In this document: positions 7,259-14,311 of the stretch, piece after piece
How positions within the stretch are numbered: position 1 is the first letter of the stretch
How the letters are laid out: every line of letters starts with the position of its first letter
Virus record (IMG/VR): IMGVR_UViG_3300010392_000345
Span: 1-35,116 of that record
Source of the DNA: a virus
Length of the DNA stretch: 35,116 nucleotides
Strand: one strand, 5' to 3'
Notes under the pieces: generated by a model
Databases searched by the model: none
Told to the model about the DNA's origin: nothing
Seen by the model: only the letters and a program-made list of their open reading frames with translations
Translations under genes and position numbers: made by a program

Positions 7259-7264
7259 AAGCCT

Positions 7265-8614
7265 ATGGCAAAAATCGCTGTATACCCGCACGACCCGGTG
7301 GCCATGACTTCCGGGGGCGTATTCCCTTACTCCGATGAACTGAGAAACAGCTATACCTTCCAGTCCAAGTATGGCGACCCGATCAAGCTCTACAAGGTGC
7401 AAGGCAACAACATACTGCTGCCCCGAGGCCTGACCATTGAGGGTGGGCATGATCGCCGGGTGTCCGGCAGTGACATTAATGTCACAGACCATTTTAAAGC
7501 GCGGAGTCCGGAACAGGACCGAGTGGTTGATGAAGTAACGGCCTTGCTCAAAAGTGGAGTAAGCCATATCTGCGAGTGCCCGACCGGTTTTGGTAAGACC
7601 ATCGTGGGGGCGGCAGCTATCGCCCGTATTGGCAAGAAAGCCTTGGTGATCGTTACCAAAGACGACATTAAATCCCAGTGGGTGGCGGCGTTTCAGACCG
7701 TTATGAAGCTGAAGAAGTCTGACATTGGACTGATTCAGGGAGACAAGATGGATGTGGCTGGCAAGCCTATCGTTATTGCCATGGTCCATTCTGTTTGCAA
7801 GGATGGCCGCTACCCGTCATGGATTTACAAAGAGTTTGGGCTGGTGGTGATTGACGAGGTTCACCGCATGGGGGCGGAAACCTTTGGAGAAGCAATCTGG
7901 ATGTTCCCTGCCAAACTGAGGCTTGGGCTATCCGCTTCCCCAAACCGGAAGGATGGGAAGGATATTCTGTTCAAGAGCCATATTGGCCCTGTCAGAGTAC
8001 GCTCAGATGCCTACCCTTTGATTCCCAAAGTCATGACCTTCACTCACCAATCAAAAATGCCAAAGATGGCCGTACAGGCTGGTAGAACGGCGCACATTGA
8101 TCGTATCCTTTCTCGTGACAGCCACCGGAACAGGATCATTGCTGGCTTCATGACTACGGCATGGAACAAAGGCCGGAACCCGGTGTTCTTCTCGTCCCGG
8201 GTGGATCACCTGCAAACCATCCACGATATGCTGGTTGGCCGGGGTGTCCCTCAGAAGAACATTGGCTTCTACGTGGGTGGTTTGACGGATGAACAGAGGG
8301 ACGTGGCCAAGCGGAAAGACGTTGTGCTGGCGACTTACCAAATGGCGTCTGAGGCAACTGATGCACCTTGGTGGGATGTGGCCGTGTTGGGCACACCGCG
8401 TTCGGATGTGCTACAGATTGTAGGCCGAGTATTGCGAGAGTACGAAGGCAAATGCAATACCGGTGAAGAAGGGGGTGGTAAGAAAGCCCCGATTGTCCTC
8501 GACATTGAGGATGTGAAACCAACCCTGTTCCGGAAGTATGCTCAGAAGCGCCGTGTCTACTATGGAAAGCTGGGGGCTCCAATCCAACGAATCTCAGTGG
8601 AGAACTTCTTATGA
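7265..8614 (+). CDS. DNA helicase, SF2, UvsW-like
   Basis: This 449-residue superfamily 2 helicase resembles T4 UvsW, which handles branched DNA and R-loops. Motif I is PTGFGKT at 106-112, motif II is DEVH at 197-200, motif III is LSASPNR near 219, and motif VI is QIVGRVLRE near 390. Length agrees with UvsW-type enzymes. The start is odd: there is no Shine-Dalgarno sequence close to the ATG, and the nearest AGGAG (7231-7235) is about 30 bases upstream, on the far side of the terminator hairpin. A perfect copy of the operator palindrome lies inside the gene at 7471. It is the first gene of the recombination operon and overlaps the next by four bases. Confidence 0.9.
   Translation: MAKIAVYPHDPVAMTSGGVFPYSDELRNSYTFQSKYGDPIKLYKVQGNNILLPRGLTIEGGHDRRVSGSDINVTDHFKARSPEQDRVVDEVTALLKSGVSHICECPTGFGKTIVGAAAIARIGKKALVIVTKDDIKSQWVAAFQTVMKLKKSDIGLIQGDKMDVAGKPIVIAMVHSVCKDGRYPSWIYKEFGLVVIDEVHRMGAETFGEAIWMFPAKLRLGLSASPNRKDGKDILFKSHIGPVRVRSDAYPLIPKVMTFTHQSKMPKMAVQAGRTAHIDRILSRDSHRNRIIAGFMTTAWNKGRNPVFFSSRVDHLQTIHDMLVGRGVPQKNIGFYVGGLTDEQRDVAKRKDVVLATYQMASEATDAPWWDVAVLGTPRSDVLQIVGRVLREYEGKCNTGEEGGGKKAPIVLDIEDVKPTLFRKYAQKRRVYYGKLGAPIQRISVENFL
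7471..7484. promoter_or_regulatory. Perfect operator palindrome inside UvsW-like gene
   Basis: TGACATTAATGTCA is identical to the operator upstream of several promoters, and its flanks extend it to a 16 bp palindrome (one G and one C outside). No -35/-10 pair is visible next to it. It could act as a roadblock or as a distal site. Confidence 0.6.
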
Positions 8615-9075
8615 GCAAGAAAAGCGCACAAAACAAGACCCCCTTCCAAAGCTGGTATGAGAAGAATAAAGAGGAATTCAACCGGAAGCGGAGGGAGAAG
8701 TACCATAAAGACCCCGAAGCCCGGGAGAAGGCCTTGGAAAACTCACGCCGGCAGCGCCAGAAGACTCAGACAGGTGAGAGCCCGAAGCCCAAGGAACCCC
8801 AAACCAGAACGCTGGGGGACAAGAAGGTGAGGGTCTACAGCATATCTGAAGCTGCAAAAATGATTGGCCGCTCTATCGCCACCATTCGTTCGTGGGAGCG
8901 TAGAAAGCTGATCCCGAAAACTGTGTTTGAAGGCACTACCCGGTACTACACAAAGAATCAGATCAACCTGCTGAAATGGATGGTTGATGAAGGCGAGAAA
9001 GCACCCTCCAAGATGCTTCAGTATCACGCCTACATGAACTGCTCGGATGTTCTGAAAGAGAAGTGGGGAAACTAA
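8611..9075 (+). CDS. MerR-like helix-turn-helix DNA-binding protein
   Basis: This 154-residue protein has a long basic N-terminal half (about 1-70, rich in Lys, Arg and Gln) and a MerR-type winged helix-turn-helix at about 74-122: YSISEAAKMIGRSIATIRSW, then RRKLIPKT and a TRYYT wing, ending in a helix. Unlike true MerR regulators there is no long dimerisation coiled coil. It overlaps the UvsW-like gene by ATGA and is co-transcribed with the recombination genes. It is a candidate regulator for the window's palindromic operator, though MerR sites usually lie between -35 and -10 rather than upstream. It may instead be an excisionase-like or replication accessory protein. Confidence 0.75.
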   Translation: MSKKSAQNKTPFQSWYEKNKEEFNRKRREKYHKDPEAREKALENSRRQRQKTQTGESPKPKEPQTRTLGDKKVRVYSISEAAKMIGRSIATIRSWERRKLIPKTVFEGTTRYYTKNQINLLKWMVDEGEKAPSKMLQYHAYMNCSDVLKEKWGN

Positions 9076-9414
9076 ATGGCGGTCAAGATAAAGAAAGGGG
9101 GAAGCTACTCAGCCAAGAAAGCCGAGGCTTCAGTAGAGATTGAGAAGAAGTCCAATGGACAGACACTCACCAACAACTACACCGAAATGGTGGACTCCGG
9201 GGCCTTGATGGAGGGGCCAACGGCCAGTGTGAGTTTCAAGGCTGGTGTCACAAAGAACCTTGGGGACTACAACAGTGCCCGGGTGGATGTAATGTTGACC
9301 ATGCCCACACTGCCAACCGAGGAATACGTCAACTCAGCATTTGAGTTCGCTCAAAAATGGGTAGACGACAAGCTCACGGAAATCAGCGATTCACTGGATG
9401 GGGAAGACGAATGA
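9076..9414 (+). CDS. Unknown protein between HTH protein and RecA
   Basis: This 112-residue protein starts directly after the previous stop and overlaps RecA by ATGA, so it is tightly tied to the recombination operon. It has a basic N-terminus (AVKIKKGGSYSAKK) similar in style to other DNA-binding phage proteins here. A probable beta-rich centre (TASVSFKAGVTKN, ARVDVMLTMP) is followed by a helix (EFAQKWVDDKLTEI) and an acidic end. The tight placement suggests a recombination partner such as a mediator that loads RecA on coated DNA, but I see no motif to show this. Confidence 0.72.
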   Translation: MAVKIKKGGSYSAKKAEASVEIEKKSNGQTLTNNYTEMVDSGALMEGPTASVSFKAGVTKNLGDYNSARVDVMLTMPTLPTEEYVNSAFEFAQKWVDDKLTEISDSLDGEDE

Positions 9415-10481
9415 AGCTGGACTCTGTAGTAAAGAACATGACCAAGGCCCATGGGGAGGGCACGGCCAGTATTGGCGTTGTCCAACACGACACGGCCCGA
9501 ATACCTACCGACACCTTTGCCTTTGATCTGGCCAGCGGTGGGGGATTCCCGGAAGGGCGTATCTCCGTGGTGTACGGGCCGAAAAGCTCAGGCAAGACCA
9601 ACCTCTGCCTGAAAGCTATTGCCCAGTACCAGAAGCTCTATCCGGAAATGAAGTGCGTGTTTCTGGATGTGGAAAAGTCCTTTGATTCCAAGTGGGCCAA
9701 GGCACTCGGGGTGAACGTGGATGAACTGGTCTACATGCTCCCCAACTTTGCTGAGGAAGCGATAGACATGTTCTCTGCGGTACTGCAGGCCGAGGATGCC
9801 GGTCTGATCGTGGTGGACTCTGTGGCTGCTCTGACTCCCATGAAGGAAGCGGAGTCCAGTGCTGACAGGCAACAGGTTGGGGGCAACTCGCTGCTGATAG
9901 GCTCCATGATGCGTAAGGCCATTGTCGGAATGACTCAGGCCCAAAAGGAAGAACGGTACCCAACGGTGCTGCTGATCAACCAGATCAGAACCAAGATAGG
10001 GGTGATGTTCGGCAATCCTGAATCCATGCCCGGGGGCCATGCCCTTGACCACGCATCCAGCCTGACGGTTCGGGTCTACGGTAAGAACGTGATTGACAAG
10101 AAGGTCTCGGATGCTCTGCCGGCGATCAAGGAAACCAAGGTGGTGATCAACAAGTGGAAGGCTCCCATTGTCTCGGTGAACTGCGAGTACAATATGGTGA
10201 TGATTCCACATAACGGCATGAAGCCGGGAGACACCAATGAATGGGTGACCCTATCGAACTACCTGAGGGACATGGGCTTCCTGACCAATGAAGGCAAGAC
10301 GTGGCAGTTGAATGGGAAGGACTACAAGACCCTCAAGGACATGAAAGCCGATGTGGAATCCAACCCGGCTCTGCTCTATGACCTGAAGCAGATGGTGATC
10401 AACCAGAAGCTCATTGATGTTCACGGTGGCCCGGAGGATATTCATGGTGTGGAAAAAGAACCCGTATCTGGCGACCTCTGA
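9411..10481 (+). CDS. RecA/UvsX recombinase
   Basis: This 356-residue protein forms a filament on single-stranded DNA and carries out strand exchange. Walker A is GPKSSGKT at 56-63. The catalytic glutamate sits in LDVEKSFD near 88. Walker B is LIVVDS at 132-137. The DNA-binding loop region is INQIRTKIGVMFGNPE near 189. The start chosen is the ATG that overlaps the previous stop, because a longer frame starting at 9357 would lie inside the neighbouring gene. The length is typical. With the UvsW-like helicase, binding protein and nucleases it makes a full recombination-dependent replication set. Confidence 0.93.
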   Translation: MKLDSVVKNMTKAHGEGTASIGVVQHDTARIPTDTFAFDLASGGGFPEGRISVVYGPKSSGKTNLCLKAIAQYQKLYPEMKCVFLDVEKSFDSKWAKALGVNVDELVYMLPNFAEEAIDMFSAVLQAEDAGLIVVDSVAALTPMKEAESSADRQQVGGNSLLIGSMMRKAIVGMTQAQKEERYPTVLLINQIRTKIGVMFGNPESMPGGHALDHASSLTVRVYGKNVIDKKVSDALPAIKETKVVINKWKAPIVSVNCEYNMVMIPHNGMKPGDTNEWVTLSNYLRDMGFLTNEGKTWQLNGKDYKTLKDMKADVESNPALLYDLKQMVINQKLIDVHGGPEDIHGVEKEPVSGDL

Positions 10482-10818
10482 TAGCCACGGTACGCAATCC
10501 GAGAAACGAGTCGTGTCCAAGGTGGGTGGTCGTTTGACCCCCGCCAGCGGAGCCCTGAAAGGCTGTAAGTCGGACGGTACGTGGGACGTGGACGAGAACT
10601 ACAACTTGAGAATCGAATCCAAGGCCACTATCAATGCCTCCATGAGCCTGAAGCACGACTGGCTCTGCAAGATAGCTGCAGAAGCCCGGGAGACCAACAG
10701 ACAACCGGTGCTGATTGCCAGCTTCACCAACGGAGACGGTAGGGCCAAGAAAGATGGGGATTGGGCAGTGGTCCCCCTGTGGCTGCTCCGTGAACTATTG
10801 CCGGGAGAAGACCTGTGA
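10444..10818 (+). CDS. PD-(D/E)XK nuclease, Holliday-junction resolvase-like
   Basis: This 124-residue protein has the pattern of small PD-(D/E)XK resolvases: basic start, KRVVSKVGGRLTPASGALKG, catalytic Asp44 in CKSDG, the E-x-K pair in IESKAT (Glu58, Lys60), then a helix and a final beta hairpin (DWAVVPLWLLREL). It probably cuts branched or displaced DNA. The start is set by a clear GGAGG at 10433, inside the end of recA, giving a 38-base overlap. A RuvC-like enzyme lies two genes downstream, so the operon has two potential junction resolvases. Nuclease family is confident; exact substrate is inferred. Confidence 0.78.
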   Translation: MVWKKNPYLATSDSHGTQSEKRVVSKVGGRLTPASGALKGCKSDGTWDVDENYNLRIESKATINASMSLKHDWLCKIAAEARETNRQPVLIASFTNGDGRAKKDGDWAVVPLWLLRELLPGEDL

Positions 10819-11732
10819 AATTTGCCAAGAAACTGTCTGCCGCTATGCCCCGCAAGTTCAGCCTGAAGAAATACCTGCACGAGAGCATGGTGGGCTTTGA
10901 CCCGCCCCGCTCCGTGAAGCGTATCCATGCCTCAGCGGTGACCAAAGAATTGGAGTTCTGCCCCCGGGCCCATGCCCTAATCGACATTACCGGTAATGAA
11001 GACAAGTCTGAGTTCATCGGAACCAGTATGCAGTACACCTTTGGTATTGGTCGGGCGCTGGAAAAGATGCTCAGGGAAGACTGGGCTGGGGCCATTGCCT
11101 ATGGCGACTGGGAGTGTCATTCCTGTGGAACCCCTCACTACATGCAATTCCGGCCAGTGGCCTGCAAGTACTGCCATGCTGGGGGCAAGGGCTTCCGGTA
11201 TGTGGAGCCCCGGTTCACCAGTGCAATCTCGGGCCTGTCCGGGGGCATTGACCTGATGGTACGGTTGCCCGGGTACAAGAAGGCCACCTTGATTGAAGTC
11301 AAGACCATGAAGGAGGATGAGTGGAAAGCACTGAGCGCCCCCTTGTCAGAACACCGGTTGAGGACTAACCTTTATCTTCGCTTGGTGGATGAAAGCGATG
11401 GCGACCTGAAGAACTACGTCATGACCGACAGGGCGATCATAATTTACCTCGTGAAAGGGTTTGGGGCCAAAGACCCGAAACTGAAAGACCTTGGAGTAAA
11501 GGAGTTGTTTTCTCCGTTCAAAGAATTCATTATTGAGCGCGACGACTCAAAGACAGATCACCTGACAGACAAGGGAGTGCAATGGCTGACTTGGAAGAAC
11601 ACCGGAACACCGCCAGACCGTATCTGCGATTCCCCGGACTGTGCCCGAGCCAGCAAGTGCCCTGTCAAGAAACCGTGTTTCTCGGCTCCCAAAAGCCTCT
11701 GGACTGACCACTATGAAAATAATGGGCATTGA
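10815..11732 (+). CDS. Cas4/RecB-like Fe-S nuclease with zinc ribbon
   Basis: This 305-residue nuclease has RecB-type PD-(D/E)XK signatures: GGID with Asp146, the pair Glu161/Lys163 in LIEVKTM, and a motif with His and Tyr shortly after (EHRLRTNLYLRL). As in Cas4 and AddB there is one Cys near the N-terminus (CPR at 49-51) and a C-terminal Cys cluster (271, 276, 282, 288), which would hold a 4Fe-4S cluster. Between them lies an unusual insertion with CHSC (101-104) and CKYC (117-120), a zinc-ribbon pattern not typical of Cas4. It likely resects DNA ends for the RecA-like protein. It overlaps its neighbours at both ends. Confidence 0.78.
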   Translation: MKFAKKLSAAMPRKFSLKKYLHESMVGFDPPRSVKRIHASAVTKELEFCPRAHALIDITGNEDKSEFIGTSMQYTFGIGRALEKMLREDWAGAIAYGDWECHSCGTPHYMQFRPVACKYCHAGGKGFRYVEPRFTSAISGLSGGIDLMVRLPGYKKATLIEVKTMKEDEWKALSAPLSEHRLRTNLYLRLVDESDGDLKNYVMTDRAIIIYLVKGFGAKDPKLKDLGVKELFSPFKEFIIERDDSKTDHLTDKGVQWLTWKNTGTPPDRICDSPDCARASKCPVKKPCFSAPKSLWTDHYENNGH

Positions 11733-12261
11733 TCCTTCGCTGACCAACACAGGCCTTTGCTTGATTCAAAGTGAGGAAGGCTTCTGCCCTGAAGTTCTGG
11801 ACTTGGTGCTGGTGGAGACAACGCCGGCCCCAAAAAAGTCCTACCGTCACGTATCCCATGATGACCTGTACCGACTCCGGAAGATTAGAGCGGAGATTAA
11901 CCGGATGCAGGAGAAGGCAGATTTCGTAGCGGTGGAGCTTCCCGGGAGCAATACCCAAAGTGCCCGATCCGGTTGGGCTTTGGGGGCTTGTGTGGGGCTC
12001 ATGTCCATTATTTACAAACCCCTGATTCTGGTTACTCCGAAGCAGGTGAAGCAGGTTGTTTCCAGTGAAGCTAAGGTATCGAAAGAGCGGGTGGTTGCAT
12101 GGGCCTATGACCTTTACCCGGATGCACCATGGCTCAGGACAGTCAGTAAGGGAGTGCCAAGATTGTTGAGTAAAAACGAGCACTTAGCAGATTCGATTGC
12201 GGTCGTACATGCCGCAAGGGAACTGCCAGAGTTCCATGTTCTGGCAGAAGAATTCAAGTGA
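11713..12261 (+). CDS. ruvC: RuvC-like Holliday junction resolvase
   Basis: This 182-residue RNase H-fold nuclease matches RuvC: MGIDPSLTNTG at the start (catalytic Asp7), VAVELPGS with Glu75, TPKQVK near 108, and the final helix NEHLADSIAVVHAA with His157 and Asp160. It should cut four-way junctions before packaging. The start chosen is the ATG inside the end of the Cas4-like gene. The longer frame from 11641 would add residues that do not belong to the family, since RuvC proteins begin right before GIDP. It is the last gene of the recombination operon and is followed by the next promoter. Confidence 0.88.
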   Translation: MKIMGIDPSLTNTGLCLIQSEEGFCPEVLDLVLVETTPAPKKSYRHVSHDDLYRLRKIRAEINRMQEKADFVAVELPGSNTQSARSGWALGACVGLMSIIYKPLILVTPKQVKQVVSSEAKVSKERVVAWAYDLYPDAPWLRTVSKGVPRLLSKNEHLADSIAVVHAARELPEFHVLAEEFK

Positions 12262-12270
12262 TTCAGTTTT

Positions 12271-12284
12271 TGACGTTAATGTCA
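12271..12284. promoter_or_regulatory. Operator palindrome, one-base variant
   Basis: TGACGTTAATGTCA is one change from the perfect palindrome. It ends 8 bp upstream of the -35 at 12293, the usual position relative to the promoter. Confidence 0.75.
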
Positions 12285-12292
12285 CAAATCAT

Positions 12293-12321
12293 TTGACAAA
12301 CTAATGGTACTAGGCGATACT
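12293..12321 (+). promoter_or_regulatory. Sigma-70 promoter with upstream operator
   Basis: -35 TTGACA at 12293-12298, 17 bp spacer and -10 GATACT at 12316-12321. It drives the gene at 12364, which has its own terminator. Confidence 0.88.
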
Positions 12322-12363
12322 TGAATGGTACCCAAAAAACCACCAATGGTAGGAGACATAACC

Positions 12364-13152
12364 ATGTCCGCAACTAAAACCGCCACTAAGGCAACCACCA
12401 AAAAGAAAGCGGATGTAGACCTGATTGAGGCTACAGTCCACGAAGTCGAAAACCTGACCGCAGCAACCGCACTCCCGGAAGCAGATCGCCTGCTGAACGA
12501 TGCGGAGTTCAACTACTTCAAGTTGGGCGGTGTACTCGTCGTTATTCAAGAGAATAGCTGGTGGGAATCAGAAGGGTTCGAGAACTTCAAGGAATTCATC
12601 GAACAACGTATCGACATGCCTTACCGCAAGGCCATGTACCTGATCAACATTTACCAGTGCTTGGTAGATGCCGGCATCAAGTGGGATTCGGTGAAAAACA
12701 TCGGATGGACCAAGCTGAAAGACATTGCTCCCCTGCTTACCGAGGACAATGTGGACGAGTGGGTCCAACGCGCCGAAACCATGACCACCCTCGAACTGCA
12801 GGAATACATCAAAGCCCATAAGGCTGGCGGTGGCTCTGCCGAGGAAGGTGATGAAGAAGAAACCAAAGCGACCAAGGTCAGCACCATGACCTTCAAGTTG
12901 CACGAGGACCAGCGTGAAACCATCCGTACTGCGCTGGACAAGGCTCAGGGTGACAACAACACCGAGTATGACGCGGTGGCCCTTGAATACATCTGTATGC
13001 AATATCTGGAAGGCGGTCTGGGCAAGAGCAAGAAGTCCGAGCCACAGAAATCGCTGAAAGACTTGATGGCCGAGGCGGATGTAGAAGGTACACTGGCCAT
13101 CTTTGAAGAACTCTGGCCTGACGTGGAACTTTCCGTGGAAATGCCTGAGTAA
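12364..13152 (+). CDS. Unknown, well-expressed protein of a single-gene unit
   Basis: This 262-residue protein stands alone between a strong operator-linked promoter and a strong terminator. The ATG at 12364 follows AGGAG; an in-frame ATG at 12325 lies at or before the expected transcription start and is rejected. The N-terminus is a Lys/Thr/Ala-rich tail. Residues about 45-150 form a helical domain with several Trp and the pattern FKEFIEQRIDMPYRKAMYLI, which resembles HTH-containing proteins that decide DNA binding in plasmids and phages. A low-complexity acidic linker follows (GGGSAEEGDEEE), then a second helical part. The layout is that of an abundant DNA-associated protein, but no known function can be given. 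Confidence 0.75.
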   Translation: MSATKTATKATTKKKADVDLIEATVHEVENLTAATALPEADRLLNDAEFNYFKLGGVLVVIQENSWWESEGFENFKEFIEQRIDMPYRKAMYLINIYQCLVDAGIKWDSVKNIGWTKLKDIAPLLTEDNVDEWVQRAETMTTLELQEYIKAHKAGGGSAEEGDEEETKATKVSTMTFKLHEDQRETIRTALDKAQGDNNTEYDAVALEYICMQYLEGGLGKSKKSEPQKSLKDLMAEADVEGTLAIFEELWPDVELSVEMPE

Positions 13153-13189
13153 AACGCAACCGGCAATGACGGTAGCGAACTTGTGGGAC

Positions 13190-13216
13190 GGGGCCTTTCG
13201 GGGCCCCTTTTCTTTG
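13190..13216 (+). terminator. Rho-independent terminator
   Basis: GGGGCC (13190-13195) and GGCCCC (13202-13207) pair around a 6-nt loop, followed by TTTTCTTTG. It closes the single-gene unit of the 12364 protein. Confidence 0.85.
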
Positions 13217-13225
13217 TTCTTTTAT

Positions 13226-13254
13226 TTGACAAACCATACGGGGTATACGATACT
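13226..13254 (+). promoter_or_regulatory. Sigma-70 promoter
   Basis: -35 TTGACA at 13226-13231, 17 bp spacer and -10 GATACT at 13249-13254, then TGAAAGTAC as at several other promoters. It has no operator; a terminator occupies that position. Confidence 0.87.
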
Positions 13255-13290
13255 GAAAGTACAGAAACACATACCCACAGGGGAAACCAA

Positions 13291-13524
13291 ATGACCAACT
13301 CAGTAGCCACCCGGATCGAAGAAGACGCCCAATACCTGATCAACCTTGGCCTCCCGGCTGACCGGATCAACAAGCTCTCTGCCGAGGAAATCAATACTGC
13401 TATGTTGGCCATTGAAAACGCGGAAGACGACCTACTCAACGGCAAGACCACCCTTGAAGATATGTGGGCGGACAACGAGAACCAAGCATTCGCAATGTAT
13501 GTAGAAGGTGCACTGGGCTGGTAA
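13291..13524 (+). CDS. Small unknown helical protein
   Basis: This 77-residue acidic protein is the first gene after a promoter. The longer frame from 13183 would start before the promoter, so the ATG at 13291, preceded by AGGGGA, is the start. It is predicted to be mostly helical (RIEEDAQYLINLGLPADRI, EEINTAMLAIENAEDDLL) and has no recognised domain. Confidence 0.75.
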   Translation: MTNSVATRIEEDAQYLINLGLPADRINKLSAEEINTAMLAIENAEDDLLNGKTTLEDMWADNENQAFAMYVEGALGW

Positions 13525-13550
13525 GCTCAGCACCACAAGGAGGGAGAAAC

Positions 13551-13997
13551 ATGAAAGAATTGAAATTCAGCAGTGACCCATACTCAGATGTAAACCGGGC
13601 CCGGTATCTCTATTGGATTGCTCGTAGAAAGTTTGGGCAGGCCCGTAAGCCAGACTCAGATATGACTTTCTCGAAAGTGTCCAAAGTCATGGCTGCAGCC
13701 AAGAGGCACCTGAAAGCCGTGGCCTATGAAGCCCGTGGCCAGAAGTACACCCCACCCGAGAGATACCACCCGGAAGACCACACCTACGACCACTTCCGAA
13801 TCCAAGGCATCCCATGCTTGCTGGTGCTCACCTACCATGTACCTGCAGAGCCGGCCAGCCAGTGTGAGCCCCCTGTTATGGAGGAAGTGGAATGGGTGGT
13901 CACTGATGACCGTGGTTACCGTATGCGGTGGTTAGAGAAGAAAATGACCAAGGAAGAAAGGCGAGAAGCAGACGAGATTCTGCTGAAAATCATTTGA
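13551..13997 (+). CDS. Unknown protein with basic N-terminal half
   Basis: This 148-residue protein starts after an excellent AAGGAGGGAG ribosome site at 13551; the frame open from 13464 overlaps the previous gene and is not needed. The first 60 residues are basic and helical (ARYLYWIARRKFGQARK, VMAAAKRHLKAV). The middle contains aromatic and His residues (RYHPEDHTYDHF), and the end is charged. No family is recognised. Its TGA stop lies inside the next operator palindrome. Confidence 0.75.
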   Translation: MKELKFSSDPYSDVNRARYLYWIARRKFGQARKPDSDMTFSKVSKVMAAAKRHLKAVAYEARGQKYTPPERYHPEDHTYDHFRIQGIPCLLVLTYHVPAEPASQCEPPVMEEVEWVVTDDRGYRMRWLEKKMTKEERREADEILLKII

Positions 13998-14008
13998 CAT
14001 TAATGTCA
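13995..14008. promoter_or_regulatory. Perfect operator palindrome
   Basis: TGACATTAATGTCA, extended by flanking TT and AA to an 18 bp perfect palindrome, ends 7 bp before the -35 at 14016. It contains the stop codon of the upstream gene. Confidence 0.85.
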
Positions 14009-14015
14009 AATACCT

Positions 14016-14044
14016 TTGACAAACCCAAGTACATAGATGATACT
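14016..14044 (+). promoter_or_regulatory. Sigma-70 promoter with upstream operator
   Basis: -35 TTGACA at 14016-14021, 17 bp spacer, -10 GATACT at 14039-14044, then TGAAAGTG. It drives the long series of small genes from 14081. Confidence 0.88.
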
Positions 14045-14080
14045 GAAAGTGTCAATTAACACCACAAAGGAGTGGAGATC

Positions 14081-14287
14081 ATGGAGAAGCAAGTTGCAAA
14101 AACAGACCTGACCCTCGGTAAAGTGTGTAGCCACGCTGGAACCAAGGTTGAAGTCATGGGCTTCCAATCTGTCTACCAAGGCATTGGAAAATCTGTCGTT
14201 GTTAAGGTTCGTGCCCTGCACAACAACAACGTGTATCGCGTGTCCCCCGGCCAGCTTGAAGAAGTTGAGCCGGCGGCTCTCCATTGA
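14081..14287 (+). CDS. Small beta-rich protein, unknown
   Basis: This 68-residue protein starts after AAGGAGTGG. A sequence like GKVCSHAGTKVEVMGF followed by VVVKVRALHNNNVYRVSP suggests a compact beta barrel of SH3 or KOW type, and the C-terminus GQLEEVEP would fit. It is the first gene of its operon, so probably well expressed. No function is recognised. Confidence 0.72.
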   Translation: MEKQVAKTDLTLGKVCSHAGTKVEVMGFQSVYQGIGKSVVVKVRALHNNNVYRVSPGQLEEVEPAALH

Positions 14288-14311
14288 TCCACTCTCACAC
14301 GGAGGTAAACC

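Noticed and set aside
9357-9410. Upstream extension of the RecA frame by 18 codons
   Set aside because: It lies fully in the previous gene, has no ribosome site and is not part of RecA/UvsX proteins; ATG 9411 overlaps the stop as is usual here.
10815-11732. A true CRISPR-Cas adaptation gene cas4
   Set aside because: There is no cas1, cas2 or array; the gene lies among recombination genes, so an end-resection role is more likely.
12325-12363. Earlier in-frame ATG of the 12364 gene
   Set aside because: It lies within the region where transcription is expected to begin (about 12328) and lacks a ribosome site.
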